From Epiperipatus broadwayi (lineage: Eukaryota > Onychophora > Udeonychophora > Euonychophora > Peripatidae): 64,000 nt of DNA. Location of the stretch: the NCBI GenBank assembly GCA_028023455.1, contig JAQFVV010000208.1:682001-746000 (forward strand), written 5' to 3'. Shown in pieces: positions 22,121 through 35,355 of the stretch (position 1 is the first letter of the stretch; each line of letters opens with the position of its first letter). A program made the position numbers and the translations under genes. The notes under the pieces were generated by a model. It did no database searches. It saw only the letters and a list, made by a program, of their open reading frames with translations, and had not been told where the DNA came from.

Positions 22121-25100
22121 ATTTATTAACTTAACTTTTATATGTCAATATATTCGCAAATGTTTCCTATCAGAATTGCTTTCACCTTAACAAAATGATT
22201 GATGATGCATTGTATAAAAATAATCAAAATATAAATATGTTTTTAGAGGCTTAGCAATACAGTCACAAATAAATTATCTCTTCTTGATTATTAAAAAGTC
22301 GTAATAGCCATAATCCCTTGGCCATTAGAACTCTGTACTCTCAGTGAATGATATTTTGAAACAATAAACTAAGAATCAGAGTTATATAAACATAAAAATT
22401 AAGCTGATAGTTTTGACTGTTCAACAGTCTTCCCCAGAATTGTGAATACATAAAAAATATAAAAGAATCATATTATATATACACAGAACAAAATTGTCTA
22501 TAACTATAAAAGAAAACTCATTATATTAAATATATTAATTCTTTTGCATATTGTAGACACATCTTTTAAAATTCAAATGTTTGCTATTGTAACAGGAACT
22601 GAATTCGAACCCTGCCACAAGGGAATGTGATACATTCTCACACATACCTGCAAACATGATAATGCATATATATGTTTAAAGAAGTCATATAATAAGTAAG
22701 CATTTTACCCATCATATGTTTCAGTTGGGCTATTATTCATTGTCTTTTAAAAGATGTTCATATATAATGGTTAAATGCCCAAATATAAACTAAGCATATA
22801 TATATATAATTTAATTTTGATTTTTTTTATATATATATATAGTTAGTTTTCTCTTTGATTTAAAGGAAAATTGAAAAAGAAAAAAAATATTTTTGCTGTA
22901 AAAGAAACATGTTTATCAATGTATTTTAATTAGTGTTATTTGTTTTTGTAAAGTTACTTTTCAAATTCTGAAAGCATTGTTTTTAGATAAAACCTGTTAA
23001 AAGATTTTCTTTTGTAAAATATTTTGAACTTAACAAGGAAAGCTGGATCTGGAAAGATAAAAAAAAAATAGAACATTTTTTTTTTTTTTGGAGACAGTAT
23101 ATCAAATTAGAGAAATTGAACATTTTTTTCTTGATAATTGGAGATATTTTGGGAGATTAAAAAATGATAGAACTTTCTAGATTATCTTAGTGATATAAAT
23201 ACAAAAAATAAATAAATAGTGAATCTGGGGTGAATAGCATGGAGGAGTTTAAGTTTAGTTTTAGAAAGTACCAGAGAGCAAGGAAGAAGAAAACTCTATA
23301 TATGTAAGAGCGAAGCACTGGAGAGAAATAATTAGGACAGTGATTAAAAACATTGTTGGTGGAAAATAAATATTTCCTCGGATTGTTAAAATTACTACCA
23401 AGAAATATAACGTAAAGATGCAGCTGAAAGGATATGTGAACGCCAACATGATAATTATGGGGTAAAGTCAAAAACATGCTTGGCTATTGCTCCACTACCC
23501 AGACAAGGAAATGTGCTACTGATCCTGGTGTCTACCAAAAAACTGAAAATTCACATCCCATCAAGTTTTCCAGCAAATTAGGAGAAAATACTTCATCAAA
23601 TGATTCTTCAAGAAGCTGAAAATAGAGACATCCAGACAATTCACATGGCTGTCTTTGTATCTAGTAAGCTTACACTTTGCATGTATCTGAATAACATGAA
23701 TTCCTGGGGACTAAGGTAATATTTACATTTTTATTTAAATACACCATAAAATATAATCTCCATATGTGTATAATATAGATGTTTTGTATGTGTTGTTATT
23801 ATTTCTTGTAAAAATATATTTTAAGTTGAATAATTTTCTTAATGATAGCCACTGACCATTAAAAACATAATATATGTAATTTCATGAGAGTAATGACTTT
23901 TTTTTAAATCTCACTAAGTGGTTTTATTAGTTTAACAATATGTCTGAGTGGTTAGATTTAAGCAAACGCTCCATCATTAATGCCTCTGTTGGTATAGGTA
24001 TCACCCACACTGTGATTAAGCTAGTTAGGGTCATGCCTCCTCTTTAATTATGCTAATGTCAAATTCCCCATCTAAATATTCAGGATAATTCTTATTTTGA
24101 TAATAGGATTGGGACTTGGAATCGGCTACATCCGATGACCATAAATATGCTGCTGGGATAAATATTAATAGGGGATACATAAATAGTATTGTTGGGCACA
24201 TATATAATGAGATAATTGATTTATTTCATTAAGAACTTTTGCTGCTTAGTAATATTAATGGATCTAATAGATCAAATAGATATTTGGGATATCTTCAAAA
24301 TTGTTTCCTTAAATAAAATATTATTAACAAGAATAAAATAATGCCAATTATACTTTTTTATGATAGATAAGATTTAAAATAAATTATCTATAGGTCAGTG
24401 GCGACTATGTGAAATATGATATACATTATATTGGCAGAAATATAGCAATGCAACTGGCCTTGTTACATTATAAATATATAAACATATAAAAAAAATTTCA
24501 TTATATATATATACACACACATTATAAAATTCTCTATAAACATTTAACAAAAATAACATCAATTATATAAATTCTTTTACAATTAGTTCAAGTATAATTT
24601 AATATATATTTTTAAAATATAAATTAAATATGATTTAATCCTTAATTTAACCCATCACTATTTTTTTTTTTAAATTTTACATAATATGAAGTATGATGAT
24701 TAGTAAGATCATCTATCTATAGATTAGTTATTAAAAAAAATCAAAACCTATTGGAAAAAAATTTAAATACTTTTATTTATAAGAGATGGTGATCATGTGA
24801 CTTTTATTTAAGTCAGAATATCCGTTTCTTTGTCTCAAATAAATTAGAATATCTGTTTATTTGTTTGTTTCATTTAAACAAGTTAGACTGTTATTTGTTT
24901 CAAGATTTATTTGAATAAAATTTTATTTAATATATTTATATTCCATAGAATTTGTTCAAATTTTATACATTTGCTACAAATCATTGGCAATGCAATGTGA
25001 AGCAAATATATTAGGTAGGTTCCCTAAATTCCTAAGCCCACAGGGGTTGGCAAATATTTGATATCAAATTTCAAAGACACTGATATCACTTCAATAAATT

Positions 25101-25559
25101 TTCAATAACATATGAGAGAAGGTGATATATATATATTTTGAACAGGACTCTTTATTCACTACGAAAGTTCCATCATGAAATTAAAACACGTTGTATATTT
25201 TTATAAAGTTTTAAAAGGAAACTATTTAAAAGTTTTGTAAATGAGATATTTATTTTATATAGTGCGATGTTTATGAATTGTAATAAACTAAAGATCAGCA
25301 TTTCAAGCTAATATATACTCGTTTATATTTTAAAATTCTATGATTTTACGTTTCAATAGATCTTGGTTTAAAATAGTCTTTTGTTGTCGCTTGTTTTTTT
25401 TCTCAAAGTAATTAAAAGCAAGCAAAGTTTTAATTTTTTAGAAAAAGCATTTTTTAAAAGTTTTGATTGCGATCATGTTTTTTTTTATTTTTTATTGTAA
25501 TCTATTGTAAAAAAAAGCTGAAGCTTATTTTTGCATTTATTTTTTTAAAATTAATTTTG
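22121..25559. other. unassigned sequence with isolated motifs
   Basis: Two small items stand out: a hairpin at 22410-22437 related to the hammerhead-like loop at 13.15 kb, and a tRNA-like B-box (minus strand GGGTTCGAATTC) at about 22600-22611. The frames at 23187-23477 lack motifs. The remainder is AT-rich with TA microsatellites near 22800 and 24500. Confidence 0.4.
22598..22612 (-). repeat. tRNA-like B-box, possible SINE relic
   Basis: The minus strand reads GGGTTCGAATTC, close to the RNA polymerase III B-box GGTTCGAANCC. I could not find a convincing A-box about 35-50 bp upstream, so this is either a decayed tRNA-derived SINE head or chance. Confidence 0.2.
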
Positions 25560-26660
25560 AATAAAATAAAAGCCTTGGTCATATGTTTTTTTAAAAATTA
25601 ATTTAATTTTTAATTAAGATTTACTCTGGCAAAAACTTCTAATTAAAGATGTTGTGGGAGATAAGAGTGCACATAAATAGCTCCAAGTTTCGAACTGATT
25701 TTTATTCAGCTTATTATTATTCTGCTCATACAAGTATTGATTTAGCTTCTTAGTATACTGCTTGTGATGTTCTGATATTTTGCGATAATATTATTTCCAT
25801 ACTTAATTCTAATGCTTTGAACAATTCAATTTATTTCCTTACTGTAACTAGCACTTTTGAAGGAATGGGGCCTTCATTTTCAAAGCTGTAGACAATTCTG
25901 ATGCTGAATGTTTAATGTAAAAGATGCAAAATTATGCAAATCAGTTTTGCCATTTCTTAGAGATGGCATAAAATGTATCTATTTTGTTTATTGAGTTAGT
26001 GTCCAAATTAGTAAAGTAGGTCTTTTTGAGTTTTCTCCTCACCTCATGTTGCTCCCTGCACACCATGTGAGGATTATCAGGGATGCAAGGGTGGCCTGTT
26101 ATGTGATAACTAGTAGAATTGCTGTGCTGTCTTATATTTTAAAGATTGCTGACTGTGTCTTTGCTGTCTGTTAATAGAAAATTCTGCTGATATATTACTG
26201 ACTACTATTTGCTAAATATCAATCATCTCTGCAGAATGCCAAAACTACACACCATGCAAAATCTTATCTATAACATGCAGTGCTAAATCAACTCAAAGAC
26301 AGACCCCGGATTCTGAATTGTTTCTTCAAGATCATGTCTTAAAAAGCCTAGACCAGAACTGATCCAAAGATTACCTCCATACTCCCTACCCAAGAAATAT
26401 AAAATCAAAATCTTCATGATGGATTTGAGTTAGAAACAATTTTGTGCACCCTGTCAGAATAACTCTACGGACAATTCAAAGCCTGAAAGTTAACTAAACA
26501 TTTCTATATTGAAATCAGAGCTTAAAGCTCTGTTAAAATCTTAGCTTAATCTTAAAAGAAACCTGTCTTTATTATAAGTTTTGAATATTCTTTAATATTT
26601 TAAATTATTTTATGCATTTTTCTTATTATTGTATATTATTAAGAATTTTAATATTCTCTC
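25560..26660 (-). mobile_element. LINE family C copy 1, 3' part (left of Penelope insertion)
   Basis: This block aligns by eye with 34230-35040. Shared landmarks are the TTAATTAAGATTTAC region, GATAAGAG…AAATAG, CCAAAACTA…, AAAGACAGAYCCC and CTTAGCTTAATCTTAAA. It also contains about 480 bp (near 25750-26230) that the other copy lacks. It ends where the Penelope-like element begins. Read on the minus strand it should be the 3' untranslated part of the LINE whose coding end lies at 29.9-30.6 kb. Confidence 0.6.
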
Positions 26661-26664
26661 ACAA

Positions 26665-27112
26665 TATTATAATAAAATAAAATCAAAAGCACACGCGCTT
26701 GAGAGAGAAGCTATAAAGAGTGCAAAATATTAAAAGGTTAGCACTTTCCAGGCAGGTTGCCTCATATTCATAGCAATACTAAATAGTGCAAAGCAGAGAG
26801 TTAGTCACAATATGCAAAATACATGCAAATTATTTAGATAGCCTGCCATTTGGAGATATCAAAACAGGCATCGCATCTATTGATGAAGTTTTTATTACCA
26901 GTAATGAAATATGCCTCCCTAATTTTCCACTTGATATTGTTTTTCTCTATGCACAGTATTTTGGAGTTAGAGGGTTCGAATATATAGCCGCTTTTCTTAG
27001 AGACTTCCAAAAATATTGGTGAATTGTCATTATTTTTTGTGCTCTATTGTGCATTTATGTTGAGCTGTCCTGTTAGTTATGCTGGCTTTGGTCTCACCAT
27101 AAACACATAAAT
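26665..27112 (-). repeat. inverted partial copy of the Penelope 3' end
   Basis: Reading the minus strand gives the same endonuclease end and untranslated tail as 28757-29195, with about 10-15% differences by eye. Shared words include GAAGCTATAAAGAGTGCAAAA, ATATTCATAGCAATACT and ATTAGTTATGC-like blocks. The + strand frame at 26786-27022 is only the antisense of this copy and should not be annotated as a gene. Confidence 0.8.
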
Positions 27113-27134
27113 ATTAATTTACTTAAGGCTTCAT

Positions 27135-28590
27135 ATGTTAATAGGATTAACCTTTCCCCCAGCTAAGATAATAAAAGTTTTATCCCAAGGATCAAGATTT
27201 ATTGGAGGCCAATGGCAACAACCTAAACTAGAACTCATTGCTGATGTTGAGGCTGGTCTCCTTAATAACCATCGAGACAGCATTATCACAGACATTGCTA
27301 GATCCATTAAACATAAACAATTATACATCAAATCAGACAGCTGAAACAATGACATCAAAATCACTAAACAATTTTTGGGACATCAATAATTTAATCTGAC
27401 TTAAGAAAGACAAGGGCAATAGGTTTGTCCTTTTGAATAACCATTATAAGACTAAAATAAATAAACAAATCTCAAATCTCCAGCTTACTCCAATTTTAAA
27501 TTTCAAGAACAAGCTAAATTGTGATAAGTTTGCTTCCACTATTCTCTACCCTCATAAAAATAAAGGTATTTCGACTTCTGAATACTATCTAGTTTATCCT
27601 TCCTCCACTAAAGCCCCGAGAATATTTGCTAATGCTAAACTTCATAAGCTTGGAGAAATGCCTCATTTAATGATGGATTTTGGGGGGAGTCCATTATTTC
27701 CAAACAGCTAAACTGATTAACCAACTGCTAATAGATAGCTTGAGCTTTGGAACTTATGCCATTAACTCTTTGTTTCAATTTGTGAACAAAATCAAAGATT
27801 TCTCTATCAATGACAACTTCCACATGACAATGCTCGATGTTAGAAAATTATATGAATCTGTTGATAGAAAACAATTTGTTCATATCATCCATCAAGAACT
27901 CACTAACACCATCTCCCAACCAAATGCATTAATTTCATTGTGGCATTTTTGTCTTGACTGGACAATCATATATATACTACATTTGAGTACAAATGGTACA
28001 CCATGAAAAATGGTTGGCCAATGGGTCTGCCCCTCAGGGAAATCATCACCAGCATTTTCTTGAATTATTTTGAAAAAAACTAATCATAGCTAAACCTCAA
28101 GCTGATGGCCCTGACATTATATACATGCAGTATGTAGATGATATATTCATCACAGCCACTAAACACATTACAGATTGTATTATACAAGATTTTCTACAAC
28201 ACACTAATTTAACCATCAACTCCATGGCTGAAGATGCCTCCCAGAGCCTAACATACCTTGACCTATCGCTAACTCATAAAGAGAGAACTATAAATTACTT
28301 TATGATTATAAAGCTCCTCGAAATCAGAGGTGTTATCCACCCACACTCCAAATTCCCCAAGCTCTTACAAATTTGCAGGCCTTTATGTGTTCTTATATAG
28401 AAATATGCAACTATGCAAATTTGAATTGGATAGAAAAGACAACATCTATCTTTACACTAAAGACTTACTACAGGCAGGCTTCAAACTCAATACTATTAAT
28501 AACAAAGTCAAACAATTCTATAAGAAAATTTTAAACAATAGTAAAGATCTTAACCTTCCATATATACCCTCTCACACATACTTAAAATCT
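27135..28590 (+). pseudogene. Penelope-type reverse transcriptase pseudogene
   Basis: Recognisable blocks in order: KAPRIFANAKLHK near 27618, a decayed PIR/GSP block with TAKLINQLL near 27705, FGTYAINSLFQFV near 27748, MTMLDVRKLYESVDR at 27826 (motif A region), WYTMKNGWPMGLPL near 27997 (motif B), and IYMQYVDDIFITATK at 28118 with the catalytic YVDD intact. SLTYLDLSLT near 28248 and a C-terminal helical region to 28590 follow. Frameshifts fall near 27690, 28005 and 28395. The enzyme would copy RNA at a nicked chromosomal end. The motif order and following GIY-YIG domain separate it from LINE enzymes. Confidence 0.85.
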
Positions 28591-28610
28591 CTAACCAACT
28601 GATTAATGTC

Positions 28611-29033
28611 TTGTTTGACAAATTTAAAATCAGTTTTTATACAACCCCCTATACCAATTGGTTTATCAATAATTCCAAAGACAAAATAGACTCCACTCTG
28701 ACCCCCCATGTCATTTATAGCTTTTCATGCCCTCAACCAAGATGCTGTGCCATTTATTATAGTAAAACCAAAGCTGGCATAACTAACAGGACAGCTCAGC
28801 ATAAATACACTTACAATAGAGCACAGAAAAATAATGACAATTCATCAACATTTTTGGAACATTCTAAGAAAACCAGCCACATATTTGAACCCTCTAATCC
28901 CAAAATAGTGTGCATAGAGAAAAATGACATCAAGCAGAAAATCAGGAAAGCATATTTCATTACTGGTAATAAAAACTCCTCAATAGACATGATGCCTGTT
29001 TCAACATCTCCAAATGCTGGGTTATTTAAATAA
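28611..29033 (+). pseudogene. GIY-YIG endonuclease domain of the Penelope-like element
   Basis: A 140-codon open frame encodes the endonuclease half. HVIYSFSCPQPRCCAIYYS carries the VIY (GIY) strand, a CxxxxCC motif typical of Penelope linkers, and IYYSKT in place of the family's YIGKT. AGITNRTAQHKYTYN supplies the conserved R and the following H. The catalytic glutamate region is less clear. The usual glycine of YIG is serine here, so activity is doubtful even though the frame is open. It is separated from the reverse transcriptase by a stop near 28600. A second, inverted copy of its C-terminal half lies at 26.7-27.1 kb. Confidence 0.75.
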
Positions 29034-29204
29034 TTTGCATATATTTTGCATATCACCCATTAACTCTGTTCTGCACTATTCAGTATTGCTATGAATATGA
29101 GACAACCTGCCTCAAAAATGCTAAGCTTCTAATCTTTTGCACTTTTTATAGCTTCTCTCTCAAGTGCTTCACATGCTTTTTATTTTATTATTATTGTATG
29201 TAGT

Positions 29205-30965
29205 GGAGTCCTAATTTTAAGACTCCTTTTTTATTTATTTATCCAAGAGGGTATTGTGAGTTTCTATTTTATATGCTTAGTGTTTTTTTCTTTTTATATT
29301 GCTAACCCTTGATAAATGCTTTGGCAGACATTTGCAATCTTCTTTTAACTTACCTGTCCTGTATTCTTTCTTTATAATTAATTTAGTCAATCTTGGTTTG
29401 CATTTCCTGCAGATCAAAAATCTTTTGGCTGGCAGTTTATTGAGTATATTGTTCTGTTTTTTTTCTTCTGTTTAAGATTATGTAAAATTGTAATCTTTTC
29501 TTGTTCTATTTTCTTGTCTTGTATTGGAATCAACCTTAATAATCTTGAACATGGTTATTGTAGGCTGTTCTGCAGACATATGACATTCTTGGTCCCGATC
29601 TTTCTTTTCCAGGCTAAGAAAATCTCACTTGTTTCATTGTATTTCCTACAAGACACCCCCCCTTGTTTGAAATCTCTAAATAGAGAAATTGGAATTCATT
29701 TATATAAACCACTAGCAGGAAGAAATTATAAATCCCTTTTTAAATATTAGGTGAGAAAATGAACTTATATGCCAGGAAGTTTAATGTTTTAATACTCATG
29801 TACACTCTCTGATAAATATGCTAGAGAAACTTTCATATTTTGTTTGCCTGGGATTTATTATTGTAAATTTAATAAATTATGAAGTTATTTAAAATTATTT
29901 TGGTAGATGTTTGTCTCTGTATTCTTTTCTCAATTGTCCGAACAATGTTAAAGATCTCTTTCTCCTCCTGGGTCTAGCTGTTGGCATTCATCATCATTAT
30001 TAACTTTTGGACCACTGTAAATTAAATTTTCTATTGATGTGATGTAATGAACTGTGACTTCTCCTTATACAGAGTCAGGAATCTATCAGCAACTATGCTC
30101 AGAAAAACCTGTTAGCCACCTTGACTTCCTTTTTTATTCCCCACCCTAAGTTTTCCCATATTCTTCTCTATCCTACTCCATCCCATTTCCACAACATAAT
30201 CTTTGTCAACTCCATGGCTTTTATAACTAAATTCCCCATGTCTTTTCCCAAACCCAGCATAAAAACCAATAAGGCATTTTCTGTATAATCATTTTTTTAT
30301 ATTTATTCTTCCACAACTTCATTATTTGTACCCTTTCTGCTTTCATGCATTTATATTCAATTAACAGATGCCTAATATTTTTTATGCCTTTCTTACATGG
30401 CTTGCAGACTAAATAATTTATATTTTTCCATTTACATGTATATTCCTTTGTTGCTAAAGATCCTGTTTGAGCCTTAAACAGTAAACTATTTTCCTTGCTA
30501 TTATCATAAATTAACTCGCACCCAATATTCTGTTTACTTCTATAAATATTTAAACTCTTTTAACTCTCCATACTAATTCTCCAACTTTCTATTTTTTATT
30601 AATGCATCTTTTCTTTTATCCCATTCCTTAATACTCAACAATTCTCCTAACACAATCATTCAAACTTTTGTATAAATATACTGACATAAAGTCTTTATTC
30701 AAATATTATATGCATTATCTTTTGCACCCATCTTGTTGTCTGCCCTTTAATCATAACCCAATTAAATATTATTTTGGCTATTTTTTTATTATCTATAAAC
30801 TGCAATCTACCGAACATTTTCATTTTGCTTTTTACATCTCTCATATAAAAACTTGACCATTCCATTTCTCCTTGAATTGCCTACTTTGCCATCCAAACTT
30901 TTGCATCTAATGCATGTATTACTATTCTAGTTAGTCCCTAGTGGCCTCAATGATCAAAAAAAGTG
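29205..30965 (-). mobile_element. LINE family C copy 1, coding end (right of Penelope insertion)
   Basis: This part aligns with 34970-35355 and 36660-37840. The minus strand at about 30140-30560 encodes the end of a LINE ORF2: KQNIGCELIYDNSKENSLLF, FKAQTGSLATKEYTCKWKN, then CKPCKKGIKNIRHLLIE with a zinc-finger (zf-RVT-type) C-x2-C pattern, then KAERVQIMKLWKNKYKK. The cysteine expected after HLLIE is tyrosine. The frame is broken downstream. This domain follows the reverse transcriptase in several LINE clades (for example R1/I/Jockey-like). The rest of ORF2 is not present, so it is a 5'-truncated copy. Confidence 0.65.
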
Positions 30966-33900
30966 AAGAAGTGACTGGTACAATGTATATATTGTAACCC
31001 TTAGTTTCTTTCATTAAGAAACTAATGGAGGGGAAATAAATAGTAGGATTAGTTTCTTAACTATTTCCAAGTAAAAAAAAATTAAGTTTAGGAAAAGTTA
31101 AAAAAGCTTTATTTAGATAGATTAATAACTGTGTGGCTTAAATTTAACATGTATAGAGAGAGATCTGTGTGTGCTTTATTTACAATTATAGCGTATCATT
31201 ATGTAATGAAGGGAGATTGACAATCATATGCTGTAATATCTGAAAAATGTTTATTTATATAAACTGAAAGGTCTTTGTGAATCACAATATTTATGAATAG
31301 AAATGTTGTTACAAGTTGAAATTGAACTTGTTATAGATAGCATGTGTTTGACAATTCTGTGCATGAGAATAGGTGTAAAAATTTAGGAAATTAGGAAAGA
31401 TATTTTGTACTAATATGAATAAGGGATATTTTGTATTGAAATGAATAGAACAAGCAGTCACTATTTAGTATTGTGAGTCTGTGCATGCATATGTGCATGT
31501 ATGATACATATATAGATTTTGTTTTTCTTCGTGGAAATTTACACATTGTACTCTAGATTATTTGATAGTATAATGTAAAATGAATTTAATTTTGGATTTT
31601 ACAGGAATTGGTTATTGTTTTCAGTTCTAAATTTGATTTAAATTTTAAAGAAGAGATTTATTTATATAATATCAGTTTTATAAAATACCAGTAATTCTAT
31701 AATTTTTTTGAATATTCTCGTAAATCAAAGTAGTGTAAAATGTGTTAAGAAAGAAGAAATTAAAACAAAATCAGAGCTGAAGGCAATAAACCAAAACCAT
31801 TTTAACAGATGGAATCAAAGGTTGACTTTGGAGAGAGAATCATAAATTAAAAGAAACAAAGCATGGGAAAAGGGAAACTTGCAGGTGGTTTTTTCTCCCT
31901 TATAAAAGCTGAGAAAAGTGTAAGGGGACTGCTCTTGCTAATTCAATATCTGACCATCTTCTCTGATCATGTTCTCTCTCAGAGGCAGCAATTGACTCAA
32001 CTTGTTAAGAAGTGTGTATATATTACTTAAAGATTAAGTCCTAATTCAATTATAAATGGTATATAATTTTCTCTCTCCCAAGATCAATTATGGCCAAATT
32101 AACTCGTAATAAAAAGTTTTGTACTCAATATCTCATTATTCATATTTAGTTTTTAAAAGTTCATTTAAAGAAGACATATAGTATAATATTGTATCTGTGA
32201 CTTAATAAATTAAAACTCCAAAGAACAATCGAATTTTAATATAAAGTTATTTAACTACTCAATATTCTTATTAGTAATTGTTTTTTTTATTGTGACTCTA
32301 ACTTAAGAATATAGTAAAAAAGAGAGCATCCAACACACTATTTTATTTGAATTTTTTTTTCTCCTGAAAAAAAAGGGGAATGATGAAACTTAAAAAAACT
32401 AAAGTTATGGACTAAAATGCGAAACCAAGCATCTGAATTCAAACCTGGGAAAAAGAGTATTTGTAATGCAAAAGTTGTCTGCAGGACTAATTTTCAACAG
32501 TTTTAATTATCAAGTATCAATGTAGCTACATCCTGACTGAAAAGAATTTTGTGTGTGTCCATAATCATATAAAGTGTTTTCCAAGGCAGTGAACTGAAAA
32601 ATGGTAATTGGTTTGTGGACAATACATACGTGTTTTCTGTCAAATTGGCCTTGACAGTATAAAATATTCAGACTGAGCTTCGAAGGAACTCAAACCAAAA
32701 GGGGCAATGCGTAATGTTTTATTGTTTATTTATTTTGCTTTTATTTATCTGTTTATAGCATGTAAAATATATATTGAACAGTTATAGGAATTTTTTTATA
32801 AAAAAAAAGAAAAGATTTTGACCCATAAGAAACTATATAAAAAAGAAAAAAGTGCTTATATATTTGTCATATGAAAAAAGAAGTTTTTTTTTATCTAAAT
32901 TATATGCTTATTCTTAGATATGTGAAAGGTATTTGAATACTCATTGCTATGCTTTAACATGTTGATGTAATCTGTTAGGAGTATAAGAATTAGATGGATG
33001 TTGCTGTGTGCTTGACTTTTGAAATGAATATAGTACATGGGTTTGGTTCATGATCGGTCAGACTTTGTCATTTGCATCAAGACTATAATCATCCTGTGTG
33101 TATATGTAAAGCTATAAATGCTGAGTGTTACTGAGGTAGAGTTATTGCACCACCTCAAATGGATAGATAGAAATAACTATCTTATAATTTAGTTACTATG
33201 TATGCAGTATTAGAAGATCGAGAACTTGATCCCAGGTCCATTTGTTTTTTATTAATTAAGTTATTGATACAGTTGTGGTAAAATGTTTTGCATGCCCATT
33301 TAAAGTAAATGTGTAGAGACTAGTTTCTCACATAATTCATAGCCTCAGAAAGAAGGCACCTCTCTAGCCAATACTAACATTTGAAGTTGTGAAGTGTTTA
33401 ATTTCCCTTACTGAGACACTAATGCGTGCATTGTGAAGTTCTGCATAGTGATATAAAATATCTGAAGGGTTTTGCAAGATATGATAAAAGTTGCTTTGAC
33501 AGGATTAGAGTTATAGTCAGATGTGTGTGTGGATGTGGAGGTTGACAAAGAGTTACTTTAAGTTATAGGCTGGCCAATCTGTAGTCAGAGTTTGTGAAAG
33601 GTAATAAAATTAGACATCATCAAGCTGTGGCAACATACTAGCCTGTCAAAATGTATACAGTCACTAGAGTAGTAACATGTGGATCAGAATTACAGGGGGA
33701 TAGTGATGAATTTTTAGTATGCATGGGATTAAAGCTGTGGTTTTATATTCCAACCAATTATTTAGAATGATTAAAAGTTTGGATATAATATTGTTTTTAC
33801 ATAGGAAATACAAAATATTTTTGCTTGTTGGAATAGTTCAATTTATAATTGTTATAATAAAGGGGAGGGGCCAAGAAATTTATAGGCTTTGTGAAAAGTT

Positions 33901-34229
33901 ATAAGATAATTTCATATTTATATTTAAATGCGGAATTCTGATTCTGTGCATAAGTGCATTAATGTTAAATTGAAATATGGGTCAAAACAATGATTCGGTT
34001 TTAAGGAAACTTACATAATAGCCAGATAGTATCCATCTCAAAAGTCGCTTCACCAAAAATAAAACTAACTTTTGGTTTTATTAAATTTTTAGCAAGAAAA
34101 TGTTTGAAAGTTTGTTTATAAGAATACATGTATTAACACACATACTTGTTTATGTTTTTAAAAAAAATGTCATTTTATTTGTTTTGTTATAAAATTGATT
34201 TCTAAAATAGTTTCTTTTATTGTTTGTTT
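30966..34229. other. unassigned AT-rich sequence
   Basis: No coding family or transposon terminus was recognised. A 61-codon frame at 33719-33904 has no motif. A tRNA-like B-box occurs on the minus strand near 32437-32450 (CCAGGTTTGAATTC) but without a clear A-box. Confidence 0.4.
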
Positions 34230-35355
34230 TTAATTTTTTATTAAATTAATTAAAGGCTGGCAAACTTTCAATCACATTCCTGTTTGTTTATAATTTATCT
34301 TAACTAAGCTTTTTAAATATTTTTGAATAAATTATAAATAAGATTTACCCTGGGGAGAATTTTTAATTAGGATTAAGACTGAGATAAAGTTGCCCTGTTG
34401 AAAAAATCACTAATTAAAAATAAAAAATAAAATGTTTTTGGAAAGATAAGAGCTCTTATAAATAGACCTGGGATTATGGGCTGATTAATCTCCAGCTATT
34501 GTTGTTAACATTGCTTGTTAGTGTTTCTGCAACTTGTAATACACCAATCTAATTGCTATGCTGCTATAATTTCTTCAAGGCCAAAACTATATGCAAGGAT
34601 AAACTGCTTCAATAGTATTTTAACCATGATGGGCTAGGCCAACTTAAAGACAGATCCCAGAAACAAATTGTCCTGCAAAATCATGTCATAAGAACTCAAA
34701 TTGGTACTGTTCCCCAACATTGCCTCCTGCCTTCTCATAAACATGAAAGCCTAAAGTCTTCGCTAGAGTTCCCCATGGAATGAACTATATATGCTGTGCT
34801 GGAAGACATCAGCTAATTGTAAATTTATACCTTGTTGAAACATGTGTCCTTTATTCTTTCCAGAGCAAAATTTTAAGTCTCAGCTTAATCTTAAACAAAC
34901 CTATTTTATTATATCATGTATTTATTAAATTTAAAAAGTTATAGACCATATATTCTGTTTGCTTTTCATTGTATGTTATAGTGTGTCTTGGAATTTTAGT
35001 TTTAAGATTCCAAGTTTGCTTTCAATTTCATTTATTAGAGAGTGTATGGTGAGTTTATATTTTTATATGCTTAATATATCTCTATTTATATGACTAACTT
35101 TTTCTAAATGCTTTAGCAGTCTTGCATAATTATAATTTGCTTGCTCATACTTATTTTATTATCCAATAATTGATTTAAATTACTGTGTTTGCACTTTTTG
35201 CAAACTGCAAAATCTTTTGTCTGGCAGTTATCATGTTTATTTTTCTGGTTTTCTGTAGTTAGAGATTTCTTTTCTTATTTTCTACATTACATAAGATCGT
35301 AATCATATTTTTCTTTTGTCTTGTATGTAAATCGGCCTCGAATTGCTTTAAAGGT
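34230..35355 (-). mobile_element. LINE family C copy 2, 3' part
   Basis: This is the paralogue of 25560-26660 plus 29205-29550. Here the sequence that is split by the Penelope-like element in copy 1 is continuous across about 34980-35040 (TTGTATGTTATAGTG…), giving the empty site for that insertion. The copy is interrupted at 35355/35356 by the short LTR element. Confidence 0.6.

Larger units (their letters stand above)
26661..29204 (+). mobile_element. Penelope-like retroelement with inverted 5' copy of its 3' end
   Basis: The + strand encodes a reverse transcriptase followed by a GIY-YIG endonuclease, the arrangement of Penelope-like elements. A segment of about 445 bp at the left (26665-27110) is an inverted copy of the right end (about 28757-29195), including the endonuclease C-terminus and the tail with GCTATAAAGAG/CTTTTTATAGC. 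The element splits LINE C copy 1. The flanks TTGTATATTATTAAG and TTGTATGTAGTGGAG may be a diverged target duplication. Such inverted partial copies are known for this class. Frameshifts and stops make the copy inactive. Confidence 0.85.

Noticed and set aside
23409-23575. Possible exon near 23.5 kb
   Set aside because: Open for about 55 codons but no splice sites, start or recognisable domain.
26786-27022. 78-codon + strand open frame at the left of the Penelope element
   Set aside because: It is the antisense of the inverted endonuclease copy; the same antisense frame appears on the minus strand at 28811-29056.
32437-32450. SINE based on a B-box-like word
   Set aside because: No A-box at the proper distance and no repeat partner in the window.
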